DNA of 51,377 bases. It comes from SHZI01 sp031409515. Lineage in GTDB: Bacteria; Pseudomonadota; Gammaproteobacteria; Steroidobacterales; GCA-2729495. Positions 1-9,441 of the stretch are shown here, piece after piece. The stretch's first letter is position 1, and each line of letters begins with the position of its first letter. The notes beneath the pieces were generated by a model that ran no database searches, had not been told where the DNA came from, and saw nothing but the letters and a program-made list of their open reading frames with translations. The position numbers and the translations under genes are program-made. Where the stretch lies: positions 1 through 51,377 of the forward strand of contig JANNXJ010000042.1 of the NCBI GenBank assembly GCA_031409515.1, given 5' to 3'.

Positions 1-1
1 C

Positions 2-3000
2 ACAACCATCGAGCGCCTGGCCGGCCACTTCACCGTGCTGCTGGACGCGCTGCTCGCAGATCCCGATCAGTGCATCGACACCGTCCCCCTGCTGACGCCG
101 GCCGAACGCCACCAGCTGCTGGTGACGTGGAACGACACTGCAGCGCCCTACCCGCAGGACATGACCCTTGCCGGGCTCATCGAGGCCCAGGTCCGGCGCA
201 CGCCCGCTGCGCTGGCCCTCAGCCATGAGCAGGAGAATCTCAGCTACAGCCAGCTGAATGCGCGGGCCAACCAGCTGGCCCACTACCTCCGTGCACTGGG
301 CGTGGGCCCGGAGGTGCCGGTTGCCATCTGCATGGAGCGGTCGATCGGGAGCCTGGTCGGGATACTGGCGATTCTCAAGGCAGGCGGGGCGTGGGTGCCG
401 CTGGATCCCCAGCACCCGCCCGAGCGGCTCCGTTTCATGCTGGCTGATACGGCGGCGCCCGTCGTTCTGGTGCATGCCGGTACGCGCCAGCGCCTGGTCA
501 AAGAGGCTGCTCGCGTCGTGTGCGTGGACGCCGATCACGCCACGATCTCGGGGCACCCCGAGAGTGATCCGGCCCCTCTGGGGAGAGCAGACCACCTTGC
601 CTATGTCATCTACACCTCCGGCTCGACGGGCACGCCCAAGGGCGTGGAGATCCCCCAGCGCGGCATCTGCAATCACATCGCCTGGATCAGTAAGCGCCTG
701 AAGTTGAGCGCCAGCGACCGGCTGCTGCACTTCACCTCCATCAGTTTTGATGCGTCGGTCTGGGAAATGCTGGCGCCGCTGCAGGTGGGCGCCTGCCTGT
801 ACGTGGCACCTCCCGGTACCGAGCGGGACATGGCCGCCCTCGCCGGCGCGATTGACCGGGAGCAGCTGACCATCCTGCAGGTGGTCCCCTCGATGCTGCG
901 GGCGATGCTGAACGATGGTCACCTCGCCCGGTGCCACAGCCTGCGCCACATCGTCTGCGGCGGCGAGCCCCTGGACTTCGACCTGGCCAGGCGGGTTCGC
1001 GAGCAGGCGCCCTGGGTACGGCTCGGCAACTTCTACGGGCCGACCGAAGCGAGCATCGACGCCACCAGCCTGGAACTCGATGAACCCTTCCAGCCCACGG
1101 GTATCGTGCCCATCGGCCGCCCCATCGCGAACGTTCGCTGCCATGTTCTGGACTCCCGCCTGCAGCCAGTGCCCATCGGTGTGCTGGGCGAGTTGTACAT
1201 CGGCGGCGCGGGTCTGGCCCGGGGCTATGTGAACCTTCCAGAGTTGACGGCGGAGCGCTTCATCGCGGATCCCTTCCAGCCTGGTGAGCGCCTGTACCGC
1301 ACCGGCGACAGGGTCCACTACCTGCCGGACGGGACGCTGGCCTTTGCCGGCCGCAACGACGACCAGGTAAAAATCCGCGGCTACCGCATTGAGCTCGGCG
1401 AGATCGAAGCAGTACTGGGCGCCTGCGCGGGCGTCCGGCACGCGGTGGTGCTGGCCCGGGAGGACCAGCCGGGACTCAAGCGCCTCGTCGCCTATGTGGC
1501 GGGCGAAGCGCTCACGACGGAAGCGCTACGCGGGCAGCTGAAGGACAGGCTGCCCGATTACATGGTGCCCACGGCCATCGTGCTCCTGGACCAGCTGCCG
1601 CGTCTGCCCAATGGCAAACTCGATCGTCGGGCGCTGGCGGCGCCCGACTACGAGCAGCAGGGAGCCCCGGGCGGGTATGTGGCGCCGGGCACGGCGATGG
1701 AGGGTCTGCTTGCCGAGGTCTGGGCCGAACTGCTCGGCCTGGCGCAGGTGGGCGTGCACGACGACTTCTTTGCACTGGGTGGGCACTCGTTACTGGCCGG
1801 GCAGCTGGCAGCGCGGCTCGTCCGGGTAACTGGCGTGGAAGTGCCACTCCGGCGGATCTTCGAGAGCCCGACCATCGCAGAGCTCGCCCAGGACATTGAG
1901 CAACTCCGGGGAACAGGGCCGTCGGCTCAGATCCAGCCGATTCTCCCGGCGCCCCGGACCGGCCCCCTGCCTCTCTCGTTCGCCCAGCAACGGCTGTGGT
2001 TCATCGAGCAGCTGAGCTCGGGCACCGGCGCCTACAACCTGCCGACGGTCCTGCGCCTGCGGGGCGCACTACAACGGGAGGCCTTGCGCGAGTCACTGGA
2101 CGTCCTGATCGCTCGTCATGAGTCCTTGCGGACGCGCATGGCTACGCTCGACGGCGAGGCGCGCCAGATCATTGCCGCTGCCAGCCCGGTGGCCCTTGCG
2201 GAACACGACCTGCAGGCACTGGGTGAGCAGGCACGGCAAGTGCGCGCCCGGGAACTTGCGCAGGAAGAGGCAGAGCGGCCCTTTGATCTGGCGCAGGGGC
2301 CCTTGTTGCGCGTTCTGCTGATTCGCCTGGCTGAACTGGAGCATGTGCTGGTGATTAACCTGCACCACATCATCTCCGATGGCTGGTCGGGAGGCGTGTT
2401 CGACCAGGAACTCTCAGCGCTCTACAACGGACAGCTCGCCGGTCGGCCGGCGCAGCTGCCCGCGCTGCCGATCCAGTACGCAGACTACGCGGTCTGGCAA
2501 CGCGCGTGGCTGGCCGGACCGATGCTCCAGCAGCAGCTCAGCTACTGGAAGACGCAACTGGCTGCCCTCGGCACCCTGGAGCTGCCCGCCGACCGCCAAC
2601 GCCCGGTGGAACAAAGCTACCGGGGCGCCTGTCTGGAAGTCCCACTGCCGGCCGCGCTGGACACAGGGCTACGGGCGCTGGGCCGGGAGGAAGGCAGCAC
2701 CCTGTTCATGACCGGGCTGGCCGCCTTCAAGGTTCTGCTGTACCGCCTTAGCGGCACCACCGACGTCGCCATCGGCACGCCCATTGCCGGGCGGGGACGC
2801 GTAGAGCTGGAGGGACTGATCGGCTTCTTCGCCAACACCCTGGTGCTGCGCACGGATCTGTCGGGAGCCCCCACCTTCAGGCAGCTGCTCGCCCGGGTCC
2901 GGGAGACAGCCCTGGGTGCCTACACGCACCAGGATCTGCCCTTCGAAAAACTGGTGGAAGAGCTCGCGCCCCGCCGCGACCCGTCCCGCAATCCCCTCTT

Positions 3001-6000
3001 CCAGGTGTGCTTTGCGCTCGTCCAGGGCCGGCGCAGCAACCTGGGCCTGTCGGGACTCGAACTGGAGCACATCCCGTTGCGCACCAATCAGTCCAAGTTT
3101 GATCTGACGCTAACGCTGGTCGACCGGGCGGGTGAGCTTCGGGTGCACTTCGAGTACTGCACGGACCTGTTCGAACGGGGCACGATCGAACGACTGGCCG
3201 GGCACTTCGGTGTACTGCTTGGGGCGCTGCTGGCAAACCCCGACCAGAGTATCGACACACTGCCCCTGATGAGTGACGCCGGGCGGCGGCAGATTCTTGA
3301 GGCGGGGGACGCGCCAGCGAACGTGGCCACCGGGGACCAGACGCTGGCCCGGTTGTTCGAGGCTCAGGTACACCGCACGCCCGACGCCGTGGCGGTGAGC
3401 GACGGGGACCAGACGCTGACCTACGCCCAGCTCAACGCCCGGGCCAATCAGCTGGCCCACTATCTGCGCACCCGCGGCGTCGGTCCCGGAGTAACCGTGG
3501 CCCTCTGCCTGGAGCGCAGCCCAACGCTGATTGTCGGGCTTATGGGCATCGTGAAGGCGGGCGGCGCCTATCTGCCGCTGGACGCCGATCAGCCAGTCGA
3601 GCGCCTGGGTTTGCTGCTGGCAGACTCGGGGGCGCAGCTGGTGCTCACCGAGGCAGCGCTGGTCGGGCGCCTGCCCGCTGCCGGCCAGCGCTTCTGTCTG
3701 GATAGTGATGGCCCGGAGATCGCCGACTACAGCACCGAGGACCCGCCGAACCACAATACCCCCCAGCAACTGGCCTATGTGATCTATACCTCCGGCTCGA
3801 CCGGCACCCCGAAAGGCGTGACGATCCGGCAGGAAGGCGTTATCCGGCTCGTGATGCAGCCCAACTACGTGGACCTCGGGCCCGGCGACACCCTGGCCCA
3901 GGTGGCCAACATCGCCTTCGACGCGGCAACCTTCGAGATCTGGGGCGCGCTCCTGAACGGTGCGCGCCTGGCGATACTGCCCCGGGACACCATCCTGTCG
4001 CCACCCGCGTTGGTCGCGGCCCTGCGGGGCAACGGCATCACCTGCCTGTTCCTGACCACCGCTCTCTTCAACCGGGTGAGCAGCGAGATCCCCGACGCGT
4101 TCAGCGCGCTGCGTCACGTGCTCTTCGGCGGGGAGGCCTGCGACCCGGACCGGGTCCGGGCGGTGATGCGGGCAGGTCCGCCCACCCGCCTCGTCCACGT
4201 CTACGGCCCCACCGAGACCACTACGTTCGCGACTTTTCACGTGGTCCGCGTCGACGAGGATCGCGCAACGATCCCCATCGGCGGGCCAATCAGCGGCACG
4301 CAGATCCTGTTGCTGGATGCCCACGGCGAGCTGGTGCCAACCGGCGTGACCGGTGAGATCCATATTGGCGGACCGGGTGTGGCCGCGGGCTACGTCAACC
4401 GGCCGGCGGAGACCGGGGCGCGCTTTGTCCCGTCGCCCCTGGACCCGGACGGCCGGACCCTGCTGTACCGGACCGGCGACCTGGCCCGCTGGCTACCGGG
4501 CGGCGAGCTCGAGTTCCTTGGCCGTAACGACGATCAGGTCAAGATCCGGGGCTTTCGCATCGAGCCTGCAGAGATCAGCACGCTGCTTGCCACCCACCCG
4601 CAGGTGCGCGCCTGTCACGTCGTGGCGCGGCGGCAGCCGGGCGGTGACCTCGGCCTGATCGCCTACGTCGTGCCCGGCACCGGCAACGGTGAGCAGTCCA
4701 CCCCGGCCGCACTGCGCGCCTTCCTTGCCGAGCGACTCCCCGCCCATATGGTGCCGCAGGCTTTCCTCCCGCTCACCGCATTGCCACTGACCGCGAACGG
4801 CAAGGTCGATGTCCGGGCATTGCCCGAACCTAAGGCCAGCGAGGTACGGGCGCCGGGCACCTATGCCGCACCCCGGGACACCCTTGAGCAGACGCTGTGC
4901 CAGGTCTGGGCCCAGGTACTCAAGATCGAGCGGGTGGGCCTCGATGACAACTTTTTCGAGATTGGTGGTCACTCGCTGCTGGCCGCGAAACTTTTCGCCC
5001 GCCTGGACGAGGCCACTGGCCAGTCTTTGACTCTCGGTGTTTTGTTCAGCGCACCGACCGTGCGCCAGCTGGCAGACCGCTATCGGCACTTCGCTACGCT
5101 GGGCGAGACGCCGGTGCAGGCGCTGGTAGCCCTGCGGCGCGAGGGCACGCGGCCACCCCTGTATTTTTTGCCTGGAATCTTCGGCAACGTCGTGGGCTAT
5201 GCGGATTTTGTGCGGGAACTTGGCGCTGAACAGCCTATTTATGGCTTGCAGTCGCTGGGCCTGGATGGGCGCGCCGTGCCCCTTGAATCCATCGAGGCAA
5301 TGGCCAGCCACTACCTGACGGAGATTCGCGCGCAGCAGGCCCACGGTCCCTACGCCCTGGTCGGTGCCTGTTTCGGCGCGACGGTGGCCTATGATATGGC
5401 CCGCCAGCTCCTGACGGCCGGTGAGGTGGTCGCGTTCCTCGGGCTGATTGCACCGACCGGCCGGGAGGGTGATGAAGCCGGCGAACGCCTGATGCGGGCC
5501 CCACGAGCCGTCCGGCGTGCAGCGGCACTGGCGAACCTGGTGCGGGAACGGCTGCAGGTGTATCTGCAGGACATGCAGGGTCAGAGTCTTAGGTCGCGCC
5601 TCCGCTACCTCGCGCACAAGTTGCAGTCACTCAGCAACACCGCAGTACAGCCCCACGGGTTGAAGGGCGCAAAGCGGGAACTTAATCAACTCGAAGTCTA
5701 TCGGGCCAACCTGCGGGCCCTGGACAGCTACGTTCGACTGCCGCTGGCCGGTCCGCTGGTGGCCTTCGAGATCCTGGAGACCGGATCAGCGGGCCCCGAC
5801 GTCGCGGTGGTGGCGAACGCGTCGGGGATTGACTGGCAGGAATACTGGGAGGGCCCTCTGCCCGTCCATTTCCTGCCGGGCAGAGATTCCGGGGACATGC
5901 TGGCGGGCGCCAATGCCGCCGAAGTCGCCCGGGTGCTGAGTGAACGACTGCGTATGGCCTTCGAACAGTCGGTCAACGCAGCTTCGGCATCACCTGCTCG

Positions 6001-6022
6001 GCAAACAGACGCGTCTGCCTGA
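2..6022 (+). CDS. Nonribosomal peptide synthetase, C-terminal part (C'-A-PCP-C-A-PCP-TE), 5' partial
   Basis: Assembly-line enzyme that activates, loads and condenses two amino acids and releases the peptide. The frame is open to the window edge and the first residues (TIERLAGHF...) repeat the end of the internal condensation domain, so the gene starts upstream; GTG 35 is not a real start. Order by base: A domain about 90-1640 (YTSGSTGTPKG, FDASVWE, YGPTEAS, YRTGD, LPNGKLDRR); carrier domain with LGGHSL, serine near 1787; condensation domain 1960-3260 with HHIISDGWS; second A domain 3310-4830 (FDAATFE, YGPTETTTF, LTANGKVD); second carrier domain with IGGHSL near 4965-4980; thioesterase 5140-5980. 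Specificity residues read by alignment to GrsA are DAWQVGFIDK-like (glutamine-like) and DAFFLGVTFK-like (Val/Ile-like); the final Lys is assumed in both. The thioesterase nucleophile elbow is GACFGA, with Cys (codon 5369) instead of Ser, and the usual PGxH histidine reads PGRD. The 3' end overlaps the next gene tail to tail by 50 bases. Confidence 0.96.
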   Translation, partial: TTIERLAGHFTVLLDALLADPDQCIDTVPLLTPAERHQLLVTWNDTAAPYPQDMTLAGLIEAQVRRTPAALALSHEQENLSYSQLNARANQLAHYLRALGVGPEVPVAICMERSIGSLVGILAILKAGGAWVPLDPQHPPERLRFMLADTAAPVVLVHAGTRQRLVKEAARVVCVDADHATISGHPESDPAPLGRADHLAYVIYTSGSTGTPKGVEIPQRGICNHIAWISKRLKLSASDRLLHFTSISFDASVWEMLAPLQVGACLYVAPPGTERDMAALAGAIDREQLTILQVVPSMLRAMLNDGHLARCHSLRHIVCGGEPLDFDLARRVREQAPWVRLGNFYGPTEASIDATSLELDEPFQPTGIVPIGRPIANVRCHVLDSRLQPVPIGVLGELYIGGAGLARGYVNLPELTAERFIADPFQPGERLYRTGDRVHYLPDGTLAFAGRNDDQVKIRGYRIELGEIEAVLGACAGVRHAVVLAREDQPGLKRLVAYVAGEALTTEALRGQLKDRLPDYMVPTAIVLLDQLPRLPNGKLDRRALAAPDYEQQGAPGGYVAPGTAMEGLLAEVWAELLGLAQVGVHDDFFALGGHSLLAGQLAARLVRVTGVEVPLRRIFESPTIAELAQDIEQLRGTGPSAQIQPILPAPRTGPLPLSFAQQRLWFIEQLSSGTGAYNLPTVLRLRGALQREALRESLDVLIARHESLRTRMATLDGEARQIIAAASPVALAEHDLQALGEQARQVRARELAQEEAERPFDLAQGPLLRVLLIRLAELEHVLVINLHHIISDGWSGGVFDQELSALYNGQLAGRPAQLPALPIQYADYAVWQRAWLAGPMLQQQLSYWKTQLAALGTLELPADRQRPVEQSYRGACLEVPLPAALDTGLRALGREEGSTLFMTGLAAFKVLLYRLSGTTDVAIGTPIAGRGRVELEGLIGFFANTLVLRTDLSGAPTFRQLLARVRETALGAYTHQDLPFEKLVEELAPRRDPSRNPLFQVCFALVQGRRSNLGLSGLELEHIPLRTNQSKFDLTLTLVDRAGELRVHFEYCTDLFERGTIERLAGHFGVLLGALLANPDQSIDTLPLMSDAGRRQILEAGDAPANVATGDQTLARLFEAQVHRTPDAVAVSDGDQTLTYAQLNARANQLAHYLRTRGVGPGVTVALCLERSPTLIVGLMGIVKAGGAYLPLDADQPVERLGLLLADSGAQLVLTEAALVGRLPAAGQRFCLDSDGPEIADYSTEDPPNHNTPQQLAYVIYTSGSTGTPKGVTIRQEGVIRLVMQPNYVDLGPGDTLAQVANIAFDAATFEIWGALLNGARLAILPRDTILSPPALVAALRGNGITCLFLTTALFNRVSSEIPDAFSALRHVLFGGEACDPDRVRAVMRAGPPTRLVHVYGPTETTTFATFHVVRVDEDRATIPIGGPISGTQILLLDAHGELVPTGVTGEIHIGGPGVAAGYVNRPAETGARFVPSPLDPDGRTLLYRTGDLARWLPGGELEFLGRNDDQVKIRGFRIEPAEISTLLATHPQVRACHVVARRQPGGDLGLIAYVVPGTGNGEQSTPAALRAFLAERLPAHMVPQAFLPLTALPLTANGKVDVRALPEPKASEVRAPGTYAAPRDTLEQTLCQVWAQVLKIERVGLDDNFFEIGGHSLLAAKLFARLDEATGQSLTLGVLFSAPTVRQLADRYRHFATLGETPVQALVALRREGTRPPLYFLPGIFGNVVGYADFVRELGAEQPIYGLQSLGLDGRAVPLESIEAMASHYLTEIRAQQAHGPYALVGACFGATVAYDMARQLLTAGEVVAFLGLIAPTGREGDEAGERLMRAPRAVRRAAALANLVRERLQVYLQDMQGQSLRSRLRYLAHKLQSLSNTAVQPHGLKGAKRELNQLEVYRANLRALDSYVRLPLAGPLVAFEILETGSAGPDVAVVANASGIDWQEYWEGPLPVHFLPGRDSGDMLAGANAAEVARVLSERLRMAFEQSVNAASASPARQTDASA

Positions 6023-7007
6023 TCATCGCCTCCTGGCGCGCGCCGTGGGGCGTGGCCACCGGGGATCCGCCCAGCAGATTGACGTGGTCCAGCCCCATCC
6101 CGATCAGCGCCTGCAGCCGGTCGAAACACTTAGCCGGCGGGCCGCAGATCGAAAACCAGTCGACGAACTCATCGTCCACCATCTGCAGGTGCGAGCCGTC
6201 GTTCTGGGCATGGTGGGCCATGTCGTAGCCCGACTTCATCTGGACGGCCAGCGCCTTGAGTTGCGGCGGCAGGTGTTCCACGGGCGAATCCTTCATGCCG
6301 GCAAAGTGCGCCACCATCCCGGAGATCATCCGGCCCAGGTTGATGGCCCGCTTCTCGTCCGGGTCACACACCAAGTTGATGTAGGCACCCACACTGAGGG
6401 TCGACCGGTCCCGGCCGGTTTCTTGCAACCGGGCATTCAGGGTATTCAGGGCCCACTCGATGCGTTCCGGTGCACTGCCGACTGCAAAGGTAATCCGGTC
6501 CGCCACATCGGCTGCCATGCGAATCGTCGCCGGACCCGTGCAGGCGATATCCATCGGCACGGGAGGCAGTTCCCCCGGCTCGAGCCAGCGCATCTTCGAC
6601 GGGGTCTCTCCCCGCAGGACCGTCTCGCCCCGGAGGTAAGCCCGCACCTGCTCGACGTAGGTGCGCAGTTCCGCCGTCTTGGCGTTGCGCAGGCCAATAT
6701 GGGCCGCCGATGAATCACCGCGGCCGATGCCGCAGCGGGCGCGCCCGCCGGACTCCAGCTGCAGGGTCGCGAGGGCGCCAGCCGTCACCGAAGAGTCTCG
6801 GGTGACCGGGTTGGTGACCCCGGTACTGAGAAAGAGCCGGGTCGTGCGGACGGCTGCCAGATTGAGCTGGCCATAAGGCTCCGGGCTCAGGCACTGGGTG
6901 TCGGGGCACAGCAGCGCATCAAACCCCAGCGCCTCAATTTCCACTGCCAGTCGCGCGGTATAGCCCGCCGATGGCTCCATTACGATGCCGAATTCAGTCC
7001 TGCTCAT
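5973..7007 (-). CDS. LLM class (luciferase-like) flavin/F420-dependent oxidoreductase
   Basis: A 344-residue TIM-barrel oxidoreductase of the bacterial luciferase-like family, cytosolic, using reduced FMN or F420. The family is recognised from the N-terminal strand EFGIVMEP, the stretch LSTGVTNPVTRDSSVTAGAL, and the glycine-rich GIGRGDSS segment, a pattern close to F420-dependent methylene-tetrahydromethanopterin-reductase-like members. The substrate is unknown. ATG 7007 is used; the ribosome site is weak. It lies 35 bases downstream of the MFS gene on the same strand, so the two probably form an operon. Its last 50 bases overlap the 3' end of the peptide synthetase gene on the other strand. 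Confidence 0.9.
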   Translation of the reverse strand: MSRTEFGIVMEPSAGYTARLAVEIEALGFDALLCPDTQCLSPEPYGQLNLAAVRTTRLFLSTGVTNPVTRDSSVTAGALATLQLESGGRARCGIGRGDSSAAHIGLRNAKTAELRTYVEQVRAYLRGETVLRGETPSKMRWLEPGELPPVPMDIACTGPATIRMAADVADRITFAVGSAPERIEWALNTLNARLQETGRDRSTLSVGAYINLVCDPDEKRAINLGRMISGMVAHFAGMKDSPVEHLPPQLKALAVQMKSGYDMAHHAQNDGSHLQMVDDEFVDWFSICGPPAKCFDRLQALIGMGLDHVNLLGGSPVATPHGARQEAMIRQTRLFAEQVMPKLR

Positions 7008-7042
7008 CTGCGTCCCGGTTCCTTCGCGGTCTGTCGCGCTGC

Positions 7043-8416
7043 CTAGTGAGCGCCGAGACCCAGCGTACTGGATGACCGGGCTTCCGTCGGATCGATTCTT
7101 ACTGGCCGGCCACTGCGCAGCCAGATCAGGAGGGCATAGGCAAAGGCAACCAGATTGGCCGCGCCGACCAGCAGGATCGGACCAGAAATTTTCCAGTAGT
7201 CGAACAGGAAGCCACCCGCGAAGCTCGTGGCGAGAATGCCGACGCCACCACAGAACCCGGCAAGCCCGATAACAGAACCACGGACGTTGAGGGGGGTCTC
7301 CTGGCCCAGCAGGGCGGTGACCGACAGGATGACGCTCATCTGGCCAATGCCCACGAGGACGCAGGCCGCATAGCCCAGGGGGGCGAAGGGGTGGTCCTGG
7401 AGCCCGAGCAGCGTGTAGCCCGCCGCACCCAGGAACAGCGCGCCCACGACACAGGTCAGGCGGTTGAAGCGATCAAGGAGCGCACCCGCAGCCGGCGCCC
7501 ACAGCAGCGCCGAACCCTGGATCAGCGCAAACATGAGCCCGGCCTTGGCCAGCGCCTCGGGACCGTCGAGGCCCTCATCGCGAGCAACCCGCTGGAGCCA
7601 CAGGGACACAAAGGTGGCCACGAGGGTCAGGTCCGCACGGGAAATAAAGGAGCCCGCATAGCAGACCAGCAATTTGGGATTCTCCCGCCCCTGCTCCACA
7701 CCAATCTGGATGACGCGGCGGAGGCTGATCCGGGCGCTGACGCCGGTCGGGGTCCCGCCCTTGAGTCCCCACTGCATCATCAGCGCCGTAAACGCCGCCA
7801 GACCCGCCATGACAAACAACATGTACCGCCCGGCATCAGCACTGCTCAGCCCCTGGGCCTGAAAGACCGCAGGGAGCGCGGCAAAAAGCGCCGTGGCCAG
7901 GCCAATGCCAAGGCCATTGAGGACACCGCCGGCACCCGCCAGCTTGCCGCGAGACCCTTCGGCCGGGTAGTCCGCCGCGGTCACGGCGATCATCACTCCC
8001 ACGAAGGCCAGGCCAATGGCGTAGATGAACCGCCCCAGATAGAGATCGCCGATACTGTTGGCCAGGCCGTAGACGGCAAAGCCAGCGCCGGCGATCAGCG
8101 TGCCCGCCGCGTAGATGGGGCGACGGCCGATCCGGTCGGACAAACCACCGGCAAAGCTGACCAGGAGGAGCACCACGATCTCCTGCATCGTGGTCAGTAA
8201 CCCCGTGACCTGCCCGTGCTTCTCCACGGGAATGCCGATGATCTCGGTCAGGACGTAGGGCTGGGAGAAGCTGAGAAAGCTGATGACCGGCATGATGGCC
8301 ATGCAGACATATAAGTAGGTCCAGGCGTTGCGCCCGGTCATGCCGGTGGCGAACTCTATCGGCCCCAGACGGTAGCCGGGCGCGGGGGCGGCCGCGGCGG
8401 ACAGGCTGTTGTTCAA
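7043..8416 (-). CDS. MFS transporter
   Basis: Major facilitator superfamily permease of 457 residues with about 12 hydrophobic segments; inner membrane. The MFS motif A between segments 2 and 3 is clear (GGLSDRIGRRPIY). A TTG at 8416 is chosen as start because GGAG lies eight bases upstream and no ATG or GTG is available nearby in frame; the next in-frame ATG would give MTGRNAW, right at the first membrane segment. First gene of a probable two-gene operon with the LLM oxidoreductase and divergent from the flavin reductase operon, so it may import or export the substrate or product of those enzymes. Substrate not predictable from sequence. Confidence 0.92.
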   Translation of the reverse strand: MNNSLSAAAAPAPGYRLGPIEFATGMTGRNAWTYLYVCMAIMPVISFLSFSQPYVLTEIIGIPVEKHGQVTGLLTTMQEIVVLLLVSFAGGLSDRIGRRPIYAAGTLIAGAGFAVYGLANSIGDLYLGRFIYAIGLAFVGVMIAVTAADYPAEGSRGKLAGAGGVLNGLGIGLATALFAALPAVFQAQGLSSADAGRYMLFVMAGLAAFTALMMQWGLKGGTPTGVSARISLRRVIQIGVEQGRENPKLLVCYAGSFISRADLTLVATFVSLWLQRVARDEGLDGPEALAKAGLMFALIQGSALLWAPAAGALLDRFNRLTCVVGALFLGAAGYTLLGLQDHPFAPLGYAACVLVGIGQMSVILSVTALLGQETPLNVRGSVIGLAGFCGGVGILATSFAGGFLFDYWKISGPILLVGAANLVAFAYALLIWLRSGRPVRIDPTEARSSSTLGLGAH

Positions 8417-8561
8417 GGTTATGTCTCCGTGTCCGCAGCAGGGTCAGCGGTGCTGGCGGAGTATGGCCCAGGAGTCGCCGGTCCCGCCCAGGGGTTACAG
8501 TTTGTTACAGTCACCCGTCCGGTGCGTGGATAGAGTTCCGCCAGCTGTCAGGAGAATGCTC
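8417..8561. promoter_or_regulatory. Divergent intergenic region with repeated GTTACAG motif
   Basis: This 145-base gap separates the leftward MFS-LLM operon from the rightward flavin reductase operon and must hold both promoters. GTTACAG occurs at 8494-8500 and again at 8504-8510, exactly one helical turn apart, and the flanks (GGTTACAGT...ACAGTCACC) also make an imperfect inverted repeat. This is a plausible operator. No regulator gene is adjacent, and the binding protein is unknown. Confidence 0.4.
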
Positions 8562-9398
8562 ATGAAGAAAGAAGCCAAGATCCGCCCCTTCTGGTACTCG
8601 GATGTCTGGCTGTTCCCGAAGCTCATTACGATCGTCACGAGCCTCGACAAGGACGGCAAGGTCAACGCGGCACCCTACTCCCACATCATGCAGTACGACG
8701 TGATGGCAAAGAACCCGCGCATGATCATCGGCTTTCGCCAGGACTCCCACTCGTTCCAGAACATCTGTGCAACGAAGGAGTTCGTGGTCAATTGCCCAAC
8801 CGCGGAGTACCTGGACGACATGATGGAGACGGCGCGCTTCTATCCCGAAGGCGTCAACGAACTGGACCACACGCGCTTCACGATGATTCCCTCCCTCCAC
8901 GTCAAGCCGCCCAGCATCGAGCAGTGCCCGCAGATTGCCGAGTGCGTCGCGGAAGAGATTGTCAGGCTCGACAAGAGCAGCGGCATCGTGATCGCGCAGA
9001 TCAAGGCGCTGGTCTTCGACGAAGAGCTGATCGAGATGGGCCGCGAGGATCGCATCCGCAAGATGAACCTGCCCATCGGCCTGGGCGATGAAGACCGCCA
9101 GGACTACTTTCACACCACCATCGGCGGCCATCTGTCCGTGCACCAGCTTAAGGAAGCTCCCGGCTCCACCAAGGGCAGTGAAGTGCGGCTGAGCATGGCC
9201 TGGGATGCAGACGCCCTCCAGTCCCTGATGACCATCCCGCCCATGGTGCGCAAGATGGTGACGGACCAGACCGAGGAGTACTGCAAGTCCAAGGGTGACG
9301 ACAAGGTGACCAAGGCCCGGATGGATGCCCACGCCGTGGAGCAGGGTATGACGCCGGAGCTGATGGAACGGTTCCAGAAGAAGAAAAAGACGGCCTGA
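8562..9398 (+). CDS. Flavin reductase family protein (FMN-binding split barrel)
   Basis: A 278-residue protein of the flavoredoxin/flavin-reductase-like family, expected to bind FMN and supply reduced flavin or act as an oxidoreductase. It shows the typical split-barrel opening (FWYSDVWLFPKLITIVTS, then VNAAPYSHIMQYD) and a conserved IIGFRQDSHSFQNI segment. The start ATG 8562 is preferred over ATG 8556 because AGGAG at 8550-8554 is spaced seven bases from it. The frame stays open upstream to 8409, but that part has no family similarity. First gene of the rightward cluster, 43 bases before the hydrolase. It could be the flavin partner of either LLM oxidoreductase. Confidence 0.88.
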   Translation: MKKEAKIRPFWYSDVWLFPKLITIVTSLDKDGKVNAAPYSHIMQYDVMAKNPRMIIGFRQDSHSFQNICATKEFVVNCPTAEYLDDMMETARFYPEGVNELDHTRFTMIPSLHVKPPSIEQCPQIAECVAEEIVRLDKSSGIVIAQIKALVFDEELIEMGREDRIRKMNLPIGLGDEDRQDYFHTTIGGHLSVHQLKEAPGSTKGSEVRLSMAWDADALQSLMTIPPMVRKMVTDQTEEYCKSKGDDKVTKARMDAHAVEQGMTPELMERFQKKKKTA

Positions 9399-9441
9399 TA
9401 CGGCCGGCTCTGATCAAGCCTGACTAAGGGGAGAGGCGGTT

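Noticed and set aside
3110..4363. Long minus-strand frame inside the peptide synthetase
   Set aside because: No domain, and the opposite strand shows continuous NRPS motifs.
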